Below are positions 53,600 to 64,000 of a stretch of 64,000 bases of DNA, one piece after another. Under the pieces are notes generated by a model. That model was given only the letters and a program-made list of their open reading frames with translations. It did no database searches and was not told where the DNA came from. How positions within the stretch are numbered: the stretch's first letter is position 1; each line of letters begins with the position of its first letter. Source of the DNA: Trileptium ribeirensis (taxonomy: Eukaryota; Nematoda; Enoplea; Enoplida; Thoracostomopsidae); the NCBI GenBank assembly GCA_030248225.1, contig JASANE010012790.1, positions 1 through 64,000 on the forward strand, in the 5' to 3' direction. A program made the translations under genes and the position numbers.

Positions 53600-55030
53600 G
53601 AATATAAAGCATGTCTGTATTTGACAACCTACCACCTCATGTAAAATATAGAAAATTATGAGCGCTACAATTTTTCACGCAATATATGCTGCACGAGCCA
53701 AACCCTATAGTACTCGTTTACGCTGTCGATATTTGATTTTTCGTGATAGAGCTAAACACTTAAAAGAACGTAATTATTAATGGCTGGAATTATATAAGCC
53801 ATGAGCTGAATAAATATTTTACTGTAAACGAATAAATTTCGCAAATAAATTAGTAGTCTAGATAGCATTTGTCACGAATAAATTGGATAAAATGCAAATA
53901 TATTGTATGTTAGCATTAAAGATATTTTAAAGTTTATAAATAAACACAGGTAAACATAATTCTGGTAACATATAACATTACATTAATTTATACATATAAA
54001 CTATTATATAAAATAAATAACAAAAAACTACTTACGTTAGCTATATCGTCTTTCGACACTGATACAGAAAAAAATCTAGGTATTAGCTAAATGTTCTAAA
54101 TGACTTTCACAAATTAAACAAAACAAATGGTTTTGGATGCATACTATAAAAATGATGATCGAAGAAATAGGAATTCATTGAATGGTCCGCGAGCTCAGGG
54201 GACCATAGAAGTCGGCATTCAAGGGGTTTTAATTGCCCTTGGGAACATTTCTGTCTACAGATTAAATGAATAAAAGCACAGTTATATTAAGTAGATTGTG
54301 CAAGAATTATTCACAAATTATGGTTACATCATGTGAAAATCCTGGTTCATGGTTGAATTGAAATACGAAGCGATACGAAATAATGATGAACTAAAATGTT
54401 AATCGTATGTGTGCAGGAATCCCTAGTCAAATTAATCATCCTTTTCTCCTGCAGAACATTCGGTCATTAACATTAGCAGTGCTAGTTGTTAACTATTCTA
54501 TGAATGTTTTTTCAGAAGAGATTCATTAAGTTACATTTCATAGAAACCGTGTTTCGGAACTCTTCGGAAAAGTTCCTGCGTGAATTGTAAACATGCATAA
54601 ACTTCATGTGCTCTCTCGAAGCGTGATATGTTTTATTCAATACATTTGTTATAATGTTTATACAGTATTTCTAAGTAAACTACTTTGTTTATCAATGTAC
54701 TAGAGCGTATAATATTTATCTTATCCGTGGTAGTGTTGAAACGGACACATGCTTCCTATCTGCAACTTGGGCGAAGAACTCTCCCGCTGTGGCGCTTTGC
54801 AGACAATTACACATGAATTATGTAAAATACTGCACCTTTTGGGGCTAATGCCTTGAGGGATGCTCATTGTGCGATTAGAAATAGATGCAGCTTATGCTGA
54901 TCAATGTAAAGTTTTAGGTTCTCCAGAATTCAAATGACCCGGGATTCGCTGTTGAATACGTATATTCGAAACAATTGCCAGCGACTAATTTAAAGTGTAT
55001 AGTGTCCTCATAATTATGTGGTTGGCCTTA
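53600..55030. other. non-coding, no gene seen
   Basis: AT-rich DNA without recognisable domains, RNA genes or repeat ends. Confidence 0.45.
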
Positions 55031-56085
55031 TATGGATCAGATCCCGGGGGCGACACTCGGTCCCGGGATGAAAGAGGCTTATGGCCTCTCAGGGGACGGT
55101 GCCTGCACGACAGTTTCGGCGTCGTCAAAAGTACTTGTGGGAGCGGTAACTCCAAGGGGAGAGGATGACTTGGAAGCGGTAGTAAAGCCTTCGCTGGAGG
55201 AGGTCTTGACTATACGTGATGAACGTCCGAGGTATCAAGGAGTCGGGGTTGCGCGGAGGAGGAAGGAGGCATTGAAGTTAGGCGTGATGACTTCCAATAT
55301 GTAAAATTCCATTGCATACAATATGTACAATTCCACTGATGACCATAATGCACCATCTTGTCACTATCGTTTCGTCTTCACTGGTGAGGAAGGAAGTAAT
55401 TGTTCAATTAATGGATATATATTGGATTTCTCGCCGGGGGAGGACGGCGTCCTCGGCGTGAGGCGACGCTTAGGAAATGCTGCCTTAGCGACGAGTGGAT
55501 AGCAACACCTGGGTCGTCGCGTCGCGATTAGGAGGTATAATGAACCCTACCCCTATGAACAAGTGTGGTCTGGGCCGCAGAGAAGGGAGGGGGAGTAATG
55601 GGTTCCGCCTGAAAGCCGTAAAAAGCCCCTATTGGTTGGGTATCTCCAAGACGGGTAGAGTGGCTCGACAAAGTGTACCCGAGCCTTCGGGGAGGGGGTA
55701 CTGACCGCATAGGACGTTGGGAGGGGAAAGTAAAGCATATGTTCGGCGCCTACAAGGGAGGTACAGTGACTTGTCAAAGGTAGCCGCGCCTACTGGTGTG
55801 GGGTCCTGACTGCAGATGAGGGTGGGAGGGGGAGCAAGACGGAGACTTCGGTTAAGCGAAAAGTACCATGGTTTCGGCGCCTCTATTGGGAACTTAGAAC
55901 CATCACCTGTCAAAGGGTAGTATACCCTCTTGGAAGTGAAAAGATTCGGACCTCAGGCGCGAGAGGGTGTGCGGCGCCCAGATTGGGCGTCCTGTTCGAT
56001 GGCAGCATAGCCTTTGCAGAAGGGGGGGGGGTTGGCACCTTATTGGGGTAACCACCACCCCTATGAACATATATGGGTTGGTCAT
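55031..56085. repeat. GC-rich imperfect repeat block
   Basis: About 1 kb is GC-rich in an AT-rich surround. Variants of CGCCTATTGGG recur (for example at 55624, 55745, 55787, 55880 and 55973), usually with GGGAGGGGG and TGACTG phrases between them. Open frames on both strands follow from composition. It resembles in style the block at 11760-12260, although I do not see long shared text. Confidence 0.55.
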
Positions 56086-56269
56086 TGTTTAAAATTTCGT
56101 AGCTATTTTTAAAGGCAACTACAAATTGTGTCATAGCCGATACAAAACAAATTCTGTATGATAATTTACCTTTAATGACCGTATTTCATACTGTTATAAT
56201 ACTGTTTTTAACGTAAAAATAAGATTTTGGTTTTCATAGAGCTCAGTTGAGCCGTTGTGACAATTTTAC

Positions 56270-56427
56270 ATCAAAATTCTGGTATTAGCTAAAAACTTGT
56301 CAGAGCCTGGCGCGGCCAAGAAAATGTCACAATAGCCAATTCAGGCTAGCCAACTTAAACATCTGAGCAGCGGCTGGCTGTGACAAAATCGGGCACTAGT
56401 GCACACATCTTAAGGTAAATGACGCAT
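56270..56427 (+). repeat. third arm of the ATGCATCATTTACC-type family
   Basis: It contains AAAATGTCACAATAGCC and CTGTGACAAAATCGGGC, and ends CATCTTAAGGTAAATGACGCAT, split here as the last three blocks of the arm at 2390-2570. Orientation is as in that arm. No opposite arm was found nearby, so it is a solo end. Confidence 0.6.
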
Positions 56428-56454
56428 AAACAGCTTCCGAGCGGGATCAAGATA

Positions 56455-56765
56455 AGGAGTGATGGCATGGCATCATGACCTGTGCTCAGATATCAGTATC
56501 AGCCCCCGGGAGAATCGCAGGAATCAAACAGAATACGTGACTCGTGCGCAATCAACTGGGTGGGGTCCGAGCACACCTCGTGAAACACAACTGCGACTTG
56601 CTATGTTCCATAGTATGTTGGGCCTGACCGAGAAATGTCATAAATTTGCCAAGTTTGCAAAAGTATGGTCACCTCTTTACCTTTATGATAGCCGCGTTCA
56701 CATGGGCATGGCTTTAAGAAGTTGCACCATGCAGCTGCGTACCGTTTGCAAAAATGAGACGATAT
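56455..56765 (+). repeat. dispersed repeat, copy 2 of about 300 bp
   Basis: CATCATGACCTGTGCTCAG, GGTGGGGTCCGAGCACACC, GTTGGGCCTGACC, GATAGCC, ATGGGCATGG and GCACCATGCAGCTGCGT match the order of copy 1 at 46135-46430. Confidence 0.7.
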
Positions 56766-56769
56766 CAAA

Positions 56770-57298
56770 CTACAACTTACAGACTGCTAAAGCACCTTAA
56801 ACTGTGACATTGTGTACCTGTTTCAATCGCATTGTAATCGCCAAACATTAATTGCATATTTGCAACTACCGGTTTTGTACCTCTGGACGTAAATAGCTGT
56901 CTGATTTGAGATAATACACAATTTTGTACCAACTCTACAGCTTTATAGAAAAGATGGGCAATCTATTTTATTATTTTGTTGCAAACAATACAGTCCTCTA
57001 GGTGTGCGTGGTACTTCTTTTGTCTACCTCCACTGTAAAAACAAGCGCTGACGATTTAGGCGATTGGGTAGCATTGGTTTCTGAGTTATATGCTGTGGCG
57101 GCTAATTTGTATTTTATTACTTTAGTTATGCTCCCACCTTTTGTTTTCTGGTTTTTTTTCATATAACAGTAAAACAGGAGTTCAAGCTGAATTTCGCCGA
57201 CAGTGTTATATAATATATTTTTAATTTAGTCGGTGGTCTTAGCGGTGGGAGTTTGAAGACACATTTGAAAAACCGCCGGGCGAAGAGTTGGATAAAAG
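56770..57298. other. non-coding, no gene seen
   Basis: AT-rich DNA without supported features. Confidence 0.45.
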
Positions 57299-57372
57299 CG
57301 GGATACGTACCCACAATCTCCAGGATTTGGAACTGCAAGCAGGAGCTCTGCCACATGAGCTGTCCCTCCCGA
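57299..57372 (-). repeat. tRNA-derived sequence (SINE head or tRNA pseudogene)
   Basis: On the minus strand, ACAGCTCATGTGGCAGAGC forms a D arm and GGGTACGTATCCC a B-box-like T arm. The acceptor stem GTCGGGA against the 3' end is poor. Confidence 0.45.
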
Positions 57373-57978
57373 CTTAACAACTATTATGAAGCCGTTATAT
57401 TCGTCAATCTCCGTGTTGCATTATAAGGCATATCCATGGCCTTATTTCTATATAGCCATATATTATACCATAATCGGGTTAGCGAGTAGCAGCACTTAAG
57501 CATTTAACCGCTCGGACCGACTCGAGACAGACAGCTGGGAATTCGTCGACGGAGTCGCTTAGTATTATTTTTGTTTCTTCACAATTTACCATTTTATTAT
57601 ATTTTTACTTAACTTCATTTCTAAAATGTCAAAAATCGAAAAGTATTTTAGCAACAAAAACAAACATATCTTTAGCGAAGATCTTCAACTTTTAGTCTAC
57701 AGTTTTGAATGCGTCAATATTACCGGAATATCCAAAAATATCAAAATATTAAGAGACGCTAAAGCACATTTGCGTTTTATAACATTTTACATTTAAATTA
57801 ATGAAATACATTGCTAATGCTAAGAATTGGAATTCACTTAGCTAAACTACATTGCTGTATGTCAAATATAGATGGCCGGAGTTTAGTAGGCTAACAGGGG
57901 TTCTCGGGGTTAAAATTCCATTTTTAGTTATTTTTCACTAAAATCCCTATTATATGTCTCCCTCAAATTGTGATTTCC

Positions 57979-57982
57979 TTAA
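57979..57982. repeat. TTAA target-site duplication, left
   Basis: TTAA directly precedes the piggyBac end CCCTCTCATGGCCC; the same tetranucleotide follows the other end at 60832-60835. Confidence 0.9.
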
Positions 57983-58434
57983 CCCTCTCATGGCCCATAT
58001 GGGCCGGTGCAATATTTTGATCAATACAAAACGAACGCGATGTATTTTACTCTGAGTGTCCATAAGCCCATGTGGGCCGATGATTCATCTTTTATTTGTG
58101 TAGCGAAAACTACATAGCTACATTGTTTGTGCTTACGTATTACAACTAAATCGGCTGTTGTCTGCGCTAAAGTTCACCACTTACGGAAAAAATTTCGGTA
58201 CTAATTTTTTATCAGTTTTGTATAATAATTTTTTCCGGTGTTAAAAATTCTTCAAATAATTGAGTGTAATGTGGTTTTCGATCAACACACGTTTTGCTGG
58301 CAAGGGAGGGCTCGCTAAATTTTATGTCCCATTTGGGTTTGTGGGCATCCACCGGTATACGAGTTTATATTAGATGTGAATCATGTTTGTGTCACCAGTA
58401 ACTTGCTTTTTTAAGATATTTCAGACTTTAAGTG

Positions 58435-60513
58435 ATGTCGGATAAAAATATTGGTTAGTTTCAAATTTGCTGCTATCCCCGATGCTGTATCGGACATTGA
58501 ATCTGAATCCGAAGATGAATTTCATCTCGCTGGATTTGATCCTGAGAACAAGGAATCTGACTCTGCGGAAGAGGAAGTGGTACCTCAGTTGCCAGATCGT
58601 GCCCCTAAAAGAGCTGGCGTTATTCGGGAAGCGCCAAAGTGGGTGGTGCACAACAACCCCATAGTTGGGGACATTTCTTGGGAAGGTGCGTTCGATTAGA
58701 TTCCAGCCCACCAAAATTCTCCCAAAGACAGTATTGAATATTTCAAACAGTTTTTCACCGACGAAATGATCAATGAAACAGTAATCGAGACAAATTTGTA
58801 TAGCACATCACAATCAGGGAAAAGTATCAACACCGATTTCGATGAAATTTCCCTATTTCTGGGACTTTTGATCAAAATGATCTTTATACAACTGAAACGT
58901 TTTCGTCTTATTTGGCAGCAGAACACAAGAATTTCATGTATCGCTGATTTTATGCCTCGTAATCGCTTTGAACAACTGAAAAAGTACATTAACTTCGTCT
59001 ACAACGGTCTCGCTCCAGCTCCTACCGCACCTCATCGAGATAAGTTGTTCAAAATCAGACCGCTTCTCGACGCATTTTGTAAAATTTGTCAAAAGGTACA
59101 ATTGAAAGAAAAGGTTTGCGTTGATGAACAATTGATACCCTTCAAGGGCAGAAGTGGCCTAAAATAGTATTTGCCTAAAAACTCCAAATACTGGGGTTTC
59201 AAGGTATTTGCAATGTGCGGAGTGTCCGGAATTATATATAACTTTCGCATCTACGACGGGACAAATCCACAGCCTACCGTAAGCTGCTGGAAGGTACCTA
59301 CTTGGTGACTGGGTGCTGTCGCACACTGAAATCCTGCCTGAAGAACTAAATTTCAAAATATATTTTGACAATTATTTTAACTGGCCGAGTGTCGGAACGG
59401 TTTTGAAAGAGCGGCAGATTTATTGCGTTGGAACAATTCAAGTTATTAGAGTAAAAGAATGTATGGTGATTGCCGAAGCTGATTTGAAGAAGTTGCCTCT
59501 GGGCTCATTCGATGCCAAAGTTGATACCATTTCAGAAACATGTGTGGTTCGTTGGCACGATAATCGCGCTGTTACGTACACTGTCTTCAACATACGTCGG
59601 AGTAGATCCAGTGGATACTGTTCGCCGATATGACAGAAAGACTCACGAGTACGTATCAGTTCCTCGCCCTGCTATTGTAAAAGAATACAATGATCATATG
59701 GGAGGCGTGGACCTATATAGCTGATATGCAAGCGGATTTATACCGTTTGGCCCATCGAAATTTGCGTTGGTACGTTTGACTTTTAGTTTACTTTTGGGTA
59801 AAACTGTCACAATTTACCGAACCGTGTGATTCGGGACATCTGTTATTATAAATAACAGTTGTTGCATATTGCATATGACTTCAATTTTTTTGCATGAGCA
59901 AATATATACAGTATTGTTTCAACTTACCAGGCATTCCATATATTATCTAGAATTACAAATTTGATTCGTAAAACCATGTAACTTTTGCATAAACCTTGTA
60001 TAAATATTCAATATTTATGTTTACAAACTCAATATTTCTAGTGATTACCATAGCAGGACGTTATATTTCTTAAAATTTCAGGTACATGCGTATATTCTTT
60101 TTGGATGCTGGGCTCTTCGTTGACCAATGCGTGGTTATATCGACGCGAGTACAACTTGCTCGATATTAATAGTAGAGAACGATTGGATTTGCTAAATTTT
60201 CTTATAGACTGCCGATTCATTGTGTCATCACATCCCCAGTCAAATTCGTCGCGGCCGTCCGTCTAATTCACCTACCGTTCCTGTGCCAACTACATCGCGC
60301 GTTCGTGCTGCACCAGAAGCAGTGCCTCCTCCCAGCCTAAATGTGAGATTTGATGGTGTTGGACATTTCCCCGTTCATATGGATAGGGGACATTGTGCTC
60401 GTTGCAACGGAAAAGTGCGAATAGGTTGCGAAAATGCGGTGTTCAACTTTGCGTCACAGATAAAAGAAATTGCTTCAAACCGTACCATAGCAGAGTGGCT
60501 TGAGTGCTATTGA
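58435..60513 (+). pseudogene. piggyBac transposase (PGBD-like), broken
   Basis: The acidic N terminus (ESESEDEFHLAGFDPENKES) is followed by a DDE domain. It holds VDEQLIPFKGRS (first aspartate, 59123-59125), KIYFDNYFNW (second, 59366-59368) and YNDHMGGVDL (third, 59710-59712), the expected D-D-D arrangement. Downstream are ADLYRLAHRNLRW and, past an intron, YMRIFF and LTNAWLYRREY. The C terminus keeps HCARCNGK, one half of the cysteine-rich domain, then runs out. Stops occur at 58456, 58697 and 59165, with frameshifts near 59280, 59570, 59725 and 60090. All catalytic aspartates are preserved, but the protein cannot be made. Confidence 0.9.
59770..60081 (+). other. probable spliceosomal intron in the transposase
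   Basis: The transposase text stops at HRNLRW, with the donor CGTTG|GTACGT at 59769/59770, and resumes at the acceptor AAATTTCAG|G at 60081/60082. Joining the borders restores the tryptophan codon and continues YMRIF as in piggyBac relatives. The 312 bp between them are AT-rich and full of stops. Confidence 0.75.
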
Positions 60514-60831
60514 TAAATAGATCAGCTGTAGCTCGAGACTTTGTTCGGAAACATTTAACTTTTATTTCTCCGTATGCGTGCGCCAGCTACATGATTTGCT
60601 TTAACAACATGTGCCTGTTTTTCGATCTTTATTGCTTAAATATTTGAAAAATTTGTTTGTATAAGAATATTGCGGGCATTACCCTCGGATGCCCATAAGG
60701 CCCATATGCGTCAAATCCGGTTGTCACTACCACGCAAACCTGCGAGTTGTTTAGGTGGTGCAAGTCATTTGTAATAGTTTTTCAATGTAAAAAATTTTTC
60801 CAAAGCACACCTATTTTCGGGCATGAAAGGG

Positions 60832-60835
60832 TTAA
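60832..60835. repeat. TTAA target-site duplication, right
   Basis: TTAA directly follows the right end CATGAAAGGG of the piggyBac element. Confidence 0.9.
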
Positions 60836-61210
60836 AATTTTAAATTTTATAAATTTTGTTTACTCTATATAGCTGATTTGCATATTTCTCACTCGTTTTA
60901 CTCACTAGTTATATGTAATTGTTTTCGTTGTAATTTTCACTTAATTAGTCTTAGTCTAGATGTTTTCTGGAAGAGTGCTAACTACATTATTTCTATTGTT
61001 TTTACGTTTTATATGATCGGCTACTTAGCTAATGTTATTACTTCCGGCTTTTGTTTTATAATGGTTTAATTTACCGATAGTGGATCCGAGTTCACTGAAT
61101 ATTGCAGCTTGTTGGAAGTGAAGTTTTCTGGGCTAATATTCGACCCATTGTGTCGGAGAATAATATTCGTGTGCAAAGAATGGCGTATTACATGCCTGTT
61201 GTACTTTTGC

Positions 61211-61999
61211 GTTATACTTAAGCGAAGGAGCTTACACTCGGCCCTTCGATCAGTTGCTTAAAACCTCAGGAAACGCCTATACTCGGGTTTCCAAAAGCAT
61301 AATCTTCTTTATTGGTTTTTTATTATTGTACGCAAAAAGTGTGTGGTAGTTATCTAAGGACTAAAGTACTAGATCGGGATCGCCGAGATTATCGAAATCA
61401 GTGGCCGAAGTGAGTGAAGAGTACGAGACTGTGCATTAGTGGAAGGCAGACTGTGCAATAGAGCCCATTGCAATAAAAGCATGAGCTAAAACAATATAGT
61501 ACTAAAGAATACTACGGTCATTTTGGTTACGAGCGCTCATCTAACCGTTACCGAAAAATCAGTGTGCAGTTTGTGTGAACTAGAATACGGCACTAAAGGA
61601 CAGTGCCGAGATTTTCAAAATGAGCATCGAGAATAGTACGGTATTTTAATACAGTTATCGAATTAGTGCCTCGAGTGATCTACGGTGATAGTAGTGCCTT
61701 AAAATTTTATTACGTTATAATAAACATTCTTTATACGTGTCTGTTGCCCATTATCTGGAACTCGAGCAATAGAGCCGAGCAAGGATCACGCTGTAACGCG
61801 AAATATAGGGCACTAGTACCGCTCACGAAAGAACGACGCGCGCCATACCAAGCGTCCCACAGACATTCTACTGGCCACACCTCGAGCCGCACAATCATTC
61901 GGTGACGAATCCCGTCCCCCTTTATAACCAATAGCCGACATAAGGAAAAATCCCACATCCAACCCCCACACCCATCAAAAGAAGACAATATAACAATAG
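61211..61999. other. possible internal region between LTR-like repeats
   Basis: No coding capacity is recognised. Just before copy 2 a purine-rich AAAAGAAGACAA at 61977-61988 might be a polypurine tract. The interpretation depends on the two flanking repeats being LTRs. Confidence 0.35.
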
Positions 62000-62470
62000 T
62001 GTCGGGGTCTAGTAGGCTCCAGGGGTCCCGGGATTAAAATCCCACTTTTGTGCTTCTTTTTCACTAAATAGTTTATTATATGTCTCCCTAAGTTTTCGGT
62101 TTTTCAAAATTTTGAAATTTGTAAAATTTACATATCTTTCGTTCGTTTCACTCATTATCTATGTCTAATTTTAAGTTCATTTCAGTTTAATCTTCAGTCC
62201 AGTTCTTGATCGGTGAATACGAAAGCTTAGGTTTTACACATGTTACTTCAAAACTCTTGTTGTTTTTACTAATGGAATACATAGCTAATAGCTGGACGTT
62301 TTCGTTACGTGTTAAGGGACGGCGCATGTTGTGATTTAAAAAAGTAAGATTCGAATTGGACTTTGAGATCTAAGTGGTTCTATGTTTTCGGATTTGGATT
62401 TAGCTTACGTATGGCAGGCTTGTGAGCCGGTACAACGCAAAAGAATGGCGTACTGAATAGTACTAGAGTT
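62000..62470 (+). repeat. LTR-like repeat copy 2 (no piggyBac)
   Basis: It starts TGTCGGGGTCTAGTAGGCT and continues with ATTATATGTCTCCCTAAG, TTCAAAATTTTGAAATTTG and AAAAGAATGGCGTACTG, parallel to copy 1. At the point where copy 1 is split by TTAA and piggyBac, this copy is continuous. The end of the repeat may lie further right. Confidence 0.65.
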
Positions 62471-62559
62471 GTGTTATTTTTCCTGGTTTTGGTTAAAAAA
62501 GGAGCAGGTTCTGAAGCTACACATATAGGTGTTAACTTTGGGCAGGTCCAATCTTGTAT

Positions 62560-63075
62560 TTTCCCTTCCTAGGAGACAATATTCCACTGGTTTTGACCTT
62601 ATCGCCAACATCATAACTATTTACTTACTCTCCCCAGGGGATATTCATTCTCTCCGAGGGGTGAGTCCTATATTCTCTTCCACAAGGGGATTTCTATTCA
62701 TCCTTGGTGTGGAGACCTATATTTCTCTCCATGGTGGATAATTACTGTTCAAAACTAACCCGAAACCAAAATTCAACTATTCTGACATTACTGCCAAAAT
62801 AAATTTATCTACAACTTATATCGTTTGCAACTTATTCCTTCCCCGGGGGGTATTTACTATCCCAGAGGGATGAACTTTATATCCTTTCCGGTATGGGAAT
62901 AATTTCAAAATTTAGTGGCTATAAACTTTTCTATCTTTATTCTGCATCCTCTACTTTATAAAACCGATTTGAAATTATATTCCCCCTAAATTCAATCTTT
63001 TCACTTAAAAAACCAAATTTTCTACCATTTTCGTTATTCTTCCAAAGGGGTGCTTGTATCTATCCTGGTGGAATG
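62560..63075. repeat. series of short GC hairpins in G-poor sequence
   Basis: At least ten small inverted repeats occur, with AT/C-rich spacers usually containing TATATT or CTAT. Examples are TCCCCAGGGGA (62631), CTCTCCGAGGGG (62650), TTCCACAAGGGGA (62679), TCCTTGGTGTGGAGA (62701), TCTCCATGGTGGA (62726), TCCCCGGGGGG (62840), TCCCAGAGGGA (62860), TTTCCGGTATGGGAA (62885), TTCCAAAGGGG (63040) and ATCCTGGTGGAAT (63062). Stem sequences differ, but the pairing form TCC...GGA is kept. Most G residues of the stretch lie in these hairpins. Confidence 0.7.
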
Positions 63076-64000
63076 ACACCTATCCACACTACAGGTAAAT
63101 ACGTCATTTTACTCTAATTCTGACATACATTACTTCTAAAAACCAATACATCACCCACTTCTAAACAAAATCCAATGTTTTAACTTTTATATCAAATTTT
63201 TACCAATATATTAAATTTCGTCAACTCGGCTGGTGCGCGAGTTATTAGTTTACGTTACTACAAACGTTCGTTTTACCGGCAGCATTTGTTTTAAAACCCT
63301 AACAGACTTATTTAATGTGATGCGTATTAGGTTATCACACTGCTGTCTGTGTTGATTCATGCAACGTGAAACTATTAGCAAATTTTTTCGTGTTGATGTG
63401 ACGAAAAATGTTGAAATATCGACTGATTCATTCGTTTGCGTTTGGTTTTTTGTATTTAGCCTTATTTTTTATGCTTAATATTGTAACAGAAATGCCCGAT
63501 CCTGCCTTTGATTTTTTACTGAAGGCTGCAGGTATGCTGACTTATGTTTATATTATACGTATAGTCTAACTTATGTTTATATTAATTAACTGTCTTCTTG
63601 CGGAATAGGACATTCCACAATTTTCAAGCTTCCGTCTGGATTATGTTCCAAGGTAAATTTTGGCTTACCCCAATTTAGATAACGCACCAGCACTCGCCAG
63701 GTATGTTGAAGCCGAAACAAACACGGTTATAACAAAATTGAGTTATAATGCTGATATTTCGACTGTTCATATCAAAATCCTAAGTAAAATGAAGTGCTGT
63801 CTACATAAATAGGCATTTTCAGTGATAACAAGGAATAATTGAAACCAAAATTTACCGGAACCATCCAATTAAACCGGAACCGAAACCTGGTCTTTGAAAT
63901 TTATATATAGTAAAACAGATGAAGTCGAAATGAAGGCACTGCGGGATTAAAACGTATTAAAATATATTTTAGATTAAACTTAATGTATTGCGATGATATT
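63076..64000. other. non-coding, no gene seen
   Basis: G-poor until about 63230, then ordinary AT-rich DNA. CGGCTGGTGCGCGAGTTAT at 63228 resembles CGGCTAGCGCGTGTTATAT at 39421 after the G-free tract, but the similarity is short. Confidence 0.35.

Larger units (their letters stand above)
57983..60831 (+). mobile_element. piggyBac-family DNA transposon, 2,849 bp, inactive
   Basis: The left end is CCCTCTCATGGCCC and the right end is the complement of CCCTTTCATGCCCG, each bordered by TTAA, the piggyBac target. The palindrome GGCCCATATGGGCC at 57992-58005 and related GCCCAT(A/G)(T)GGGC words at 58066 and 60691 are subterminal repeats. The interior carries a broken transposase with an intron. The element is inserted in an LTR-like repeat whose second copy at 62000 lacks it. 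Confidence 0.93.
57873..61210 (+). repeat. LTR-like repeat copy 1, split by piggyBac
   Basis: It starts TGGCCGGAGTTTAGTAGGCT, shares CACTAAAATCCCTATTATAT and TATGTCTCCCTCAA with copy 2 at 62000, and resumes after the piggyBac element at 60836 with AAATTTTATAAATTTTG. Similarity can be followed to CAAAGAATGGCGTA at about 61178-61191. Both copies begin TG. If they are LTRs, 61211-61999 is a short internal region without coding capacity and the element is non-autonomous. Confidence 0.6.

Noticed and set aside
63220..63260. Homology between CGGCTGGTGCGCGAGTTAT and the start of the gypsy leader at 39421
   Set aside because: Only about 20 bases are similar and the flanks do not align, so I do not claim that both belong to one LTR family.

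Overview
This window looks like nuclear DNA from an invertebrate animal. It is AT-rich, holds one long spliced host gene spread over about 21 kb, one possible small gene, and a dense layer of decayed transposable elements. Introns have GT donors and acceptors with a very short pyrimidine run (TTTTAG or TTTCAG directly at the exon), a style common in nematodes. A run of GCCTAA hexamers (the complement of the nematode telomere repeat TTAGGC) and a possible spliced-leader acceptor beside a start codon point the same way. The taxonomic guess (nematode, perhaps an early-branching lineage) is inference only.

Left part (1-16.6 kb): foldback elements at 1.0-1.5 kb, 1.9-2.6 kb and 9.06-9.84 kb, and a dead CR1/Jockey-type LINE on the minus strand (about 2.5-8.2 kb). 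The LINE's reverse transcriptase is interrupted at 3427-7939 by a 4.5 kb array of 125 tandem 36-bp units. The unit is a 12-codon piece of the LINE's own reverse transcriptase reading frame, so the window shows a satellite made from retrotransposon coding sequence. A GC-rich block (11.76-12.26 kb), an integrase scrap and tRNA-derived SINE heads follow.

Centre (16.6-37.7 kb): seven coding exons on the minus strand join in phase into about 1,187 codons that match the N-terminal WD40 part and the long serine-rich middle of TECPR2, an autophagy and trafficking protein. C-terminal exons were not found. Introns carry short TIR elements, a LINE endonuclease with a PHD finger lodged inside it, tandem duplications, and a decayed duplicate of the third coding exon. 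A Tc1/mariner-like MITE abuts the last recognised exon.

Right part (37.7-64 kb): a 749-nt stretch with no G on the plus strand lies just upstream of a Ty3/gypsy gag-pol frame of 1,365 codons that is open through reverse transcriptase but truncated before RNase H. Then come a dimeric 59-bp satellite, a possible 107-residue single-pass membrane protein gene (52.6-52.9 kb), GC-rich imperfect repeats (55-56 kb), and a 2.85 kb piggyBac element with TTAA duplications and a likely intron. The piggyBac sits in one copy of an LTR-like repeat; a second copy at 62 kb gives an unoccupied comparison site and leads into a series of short GC hairpins.
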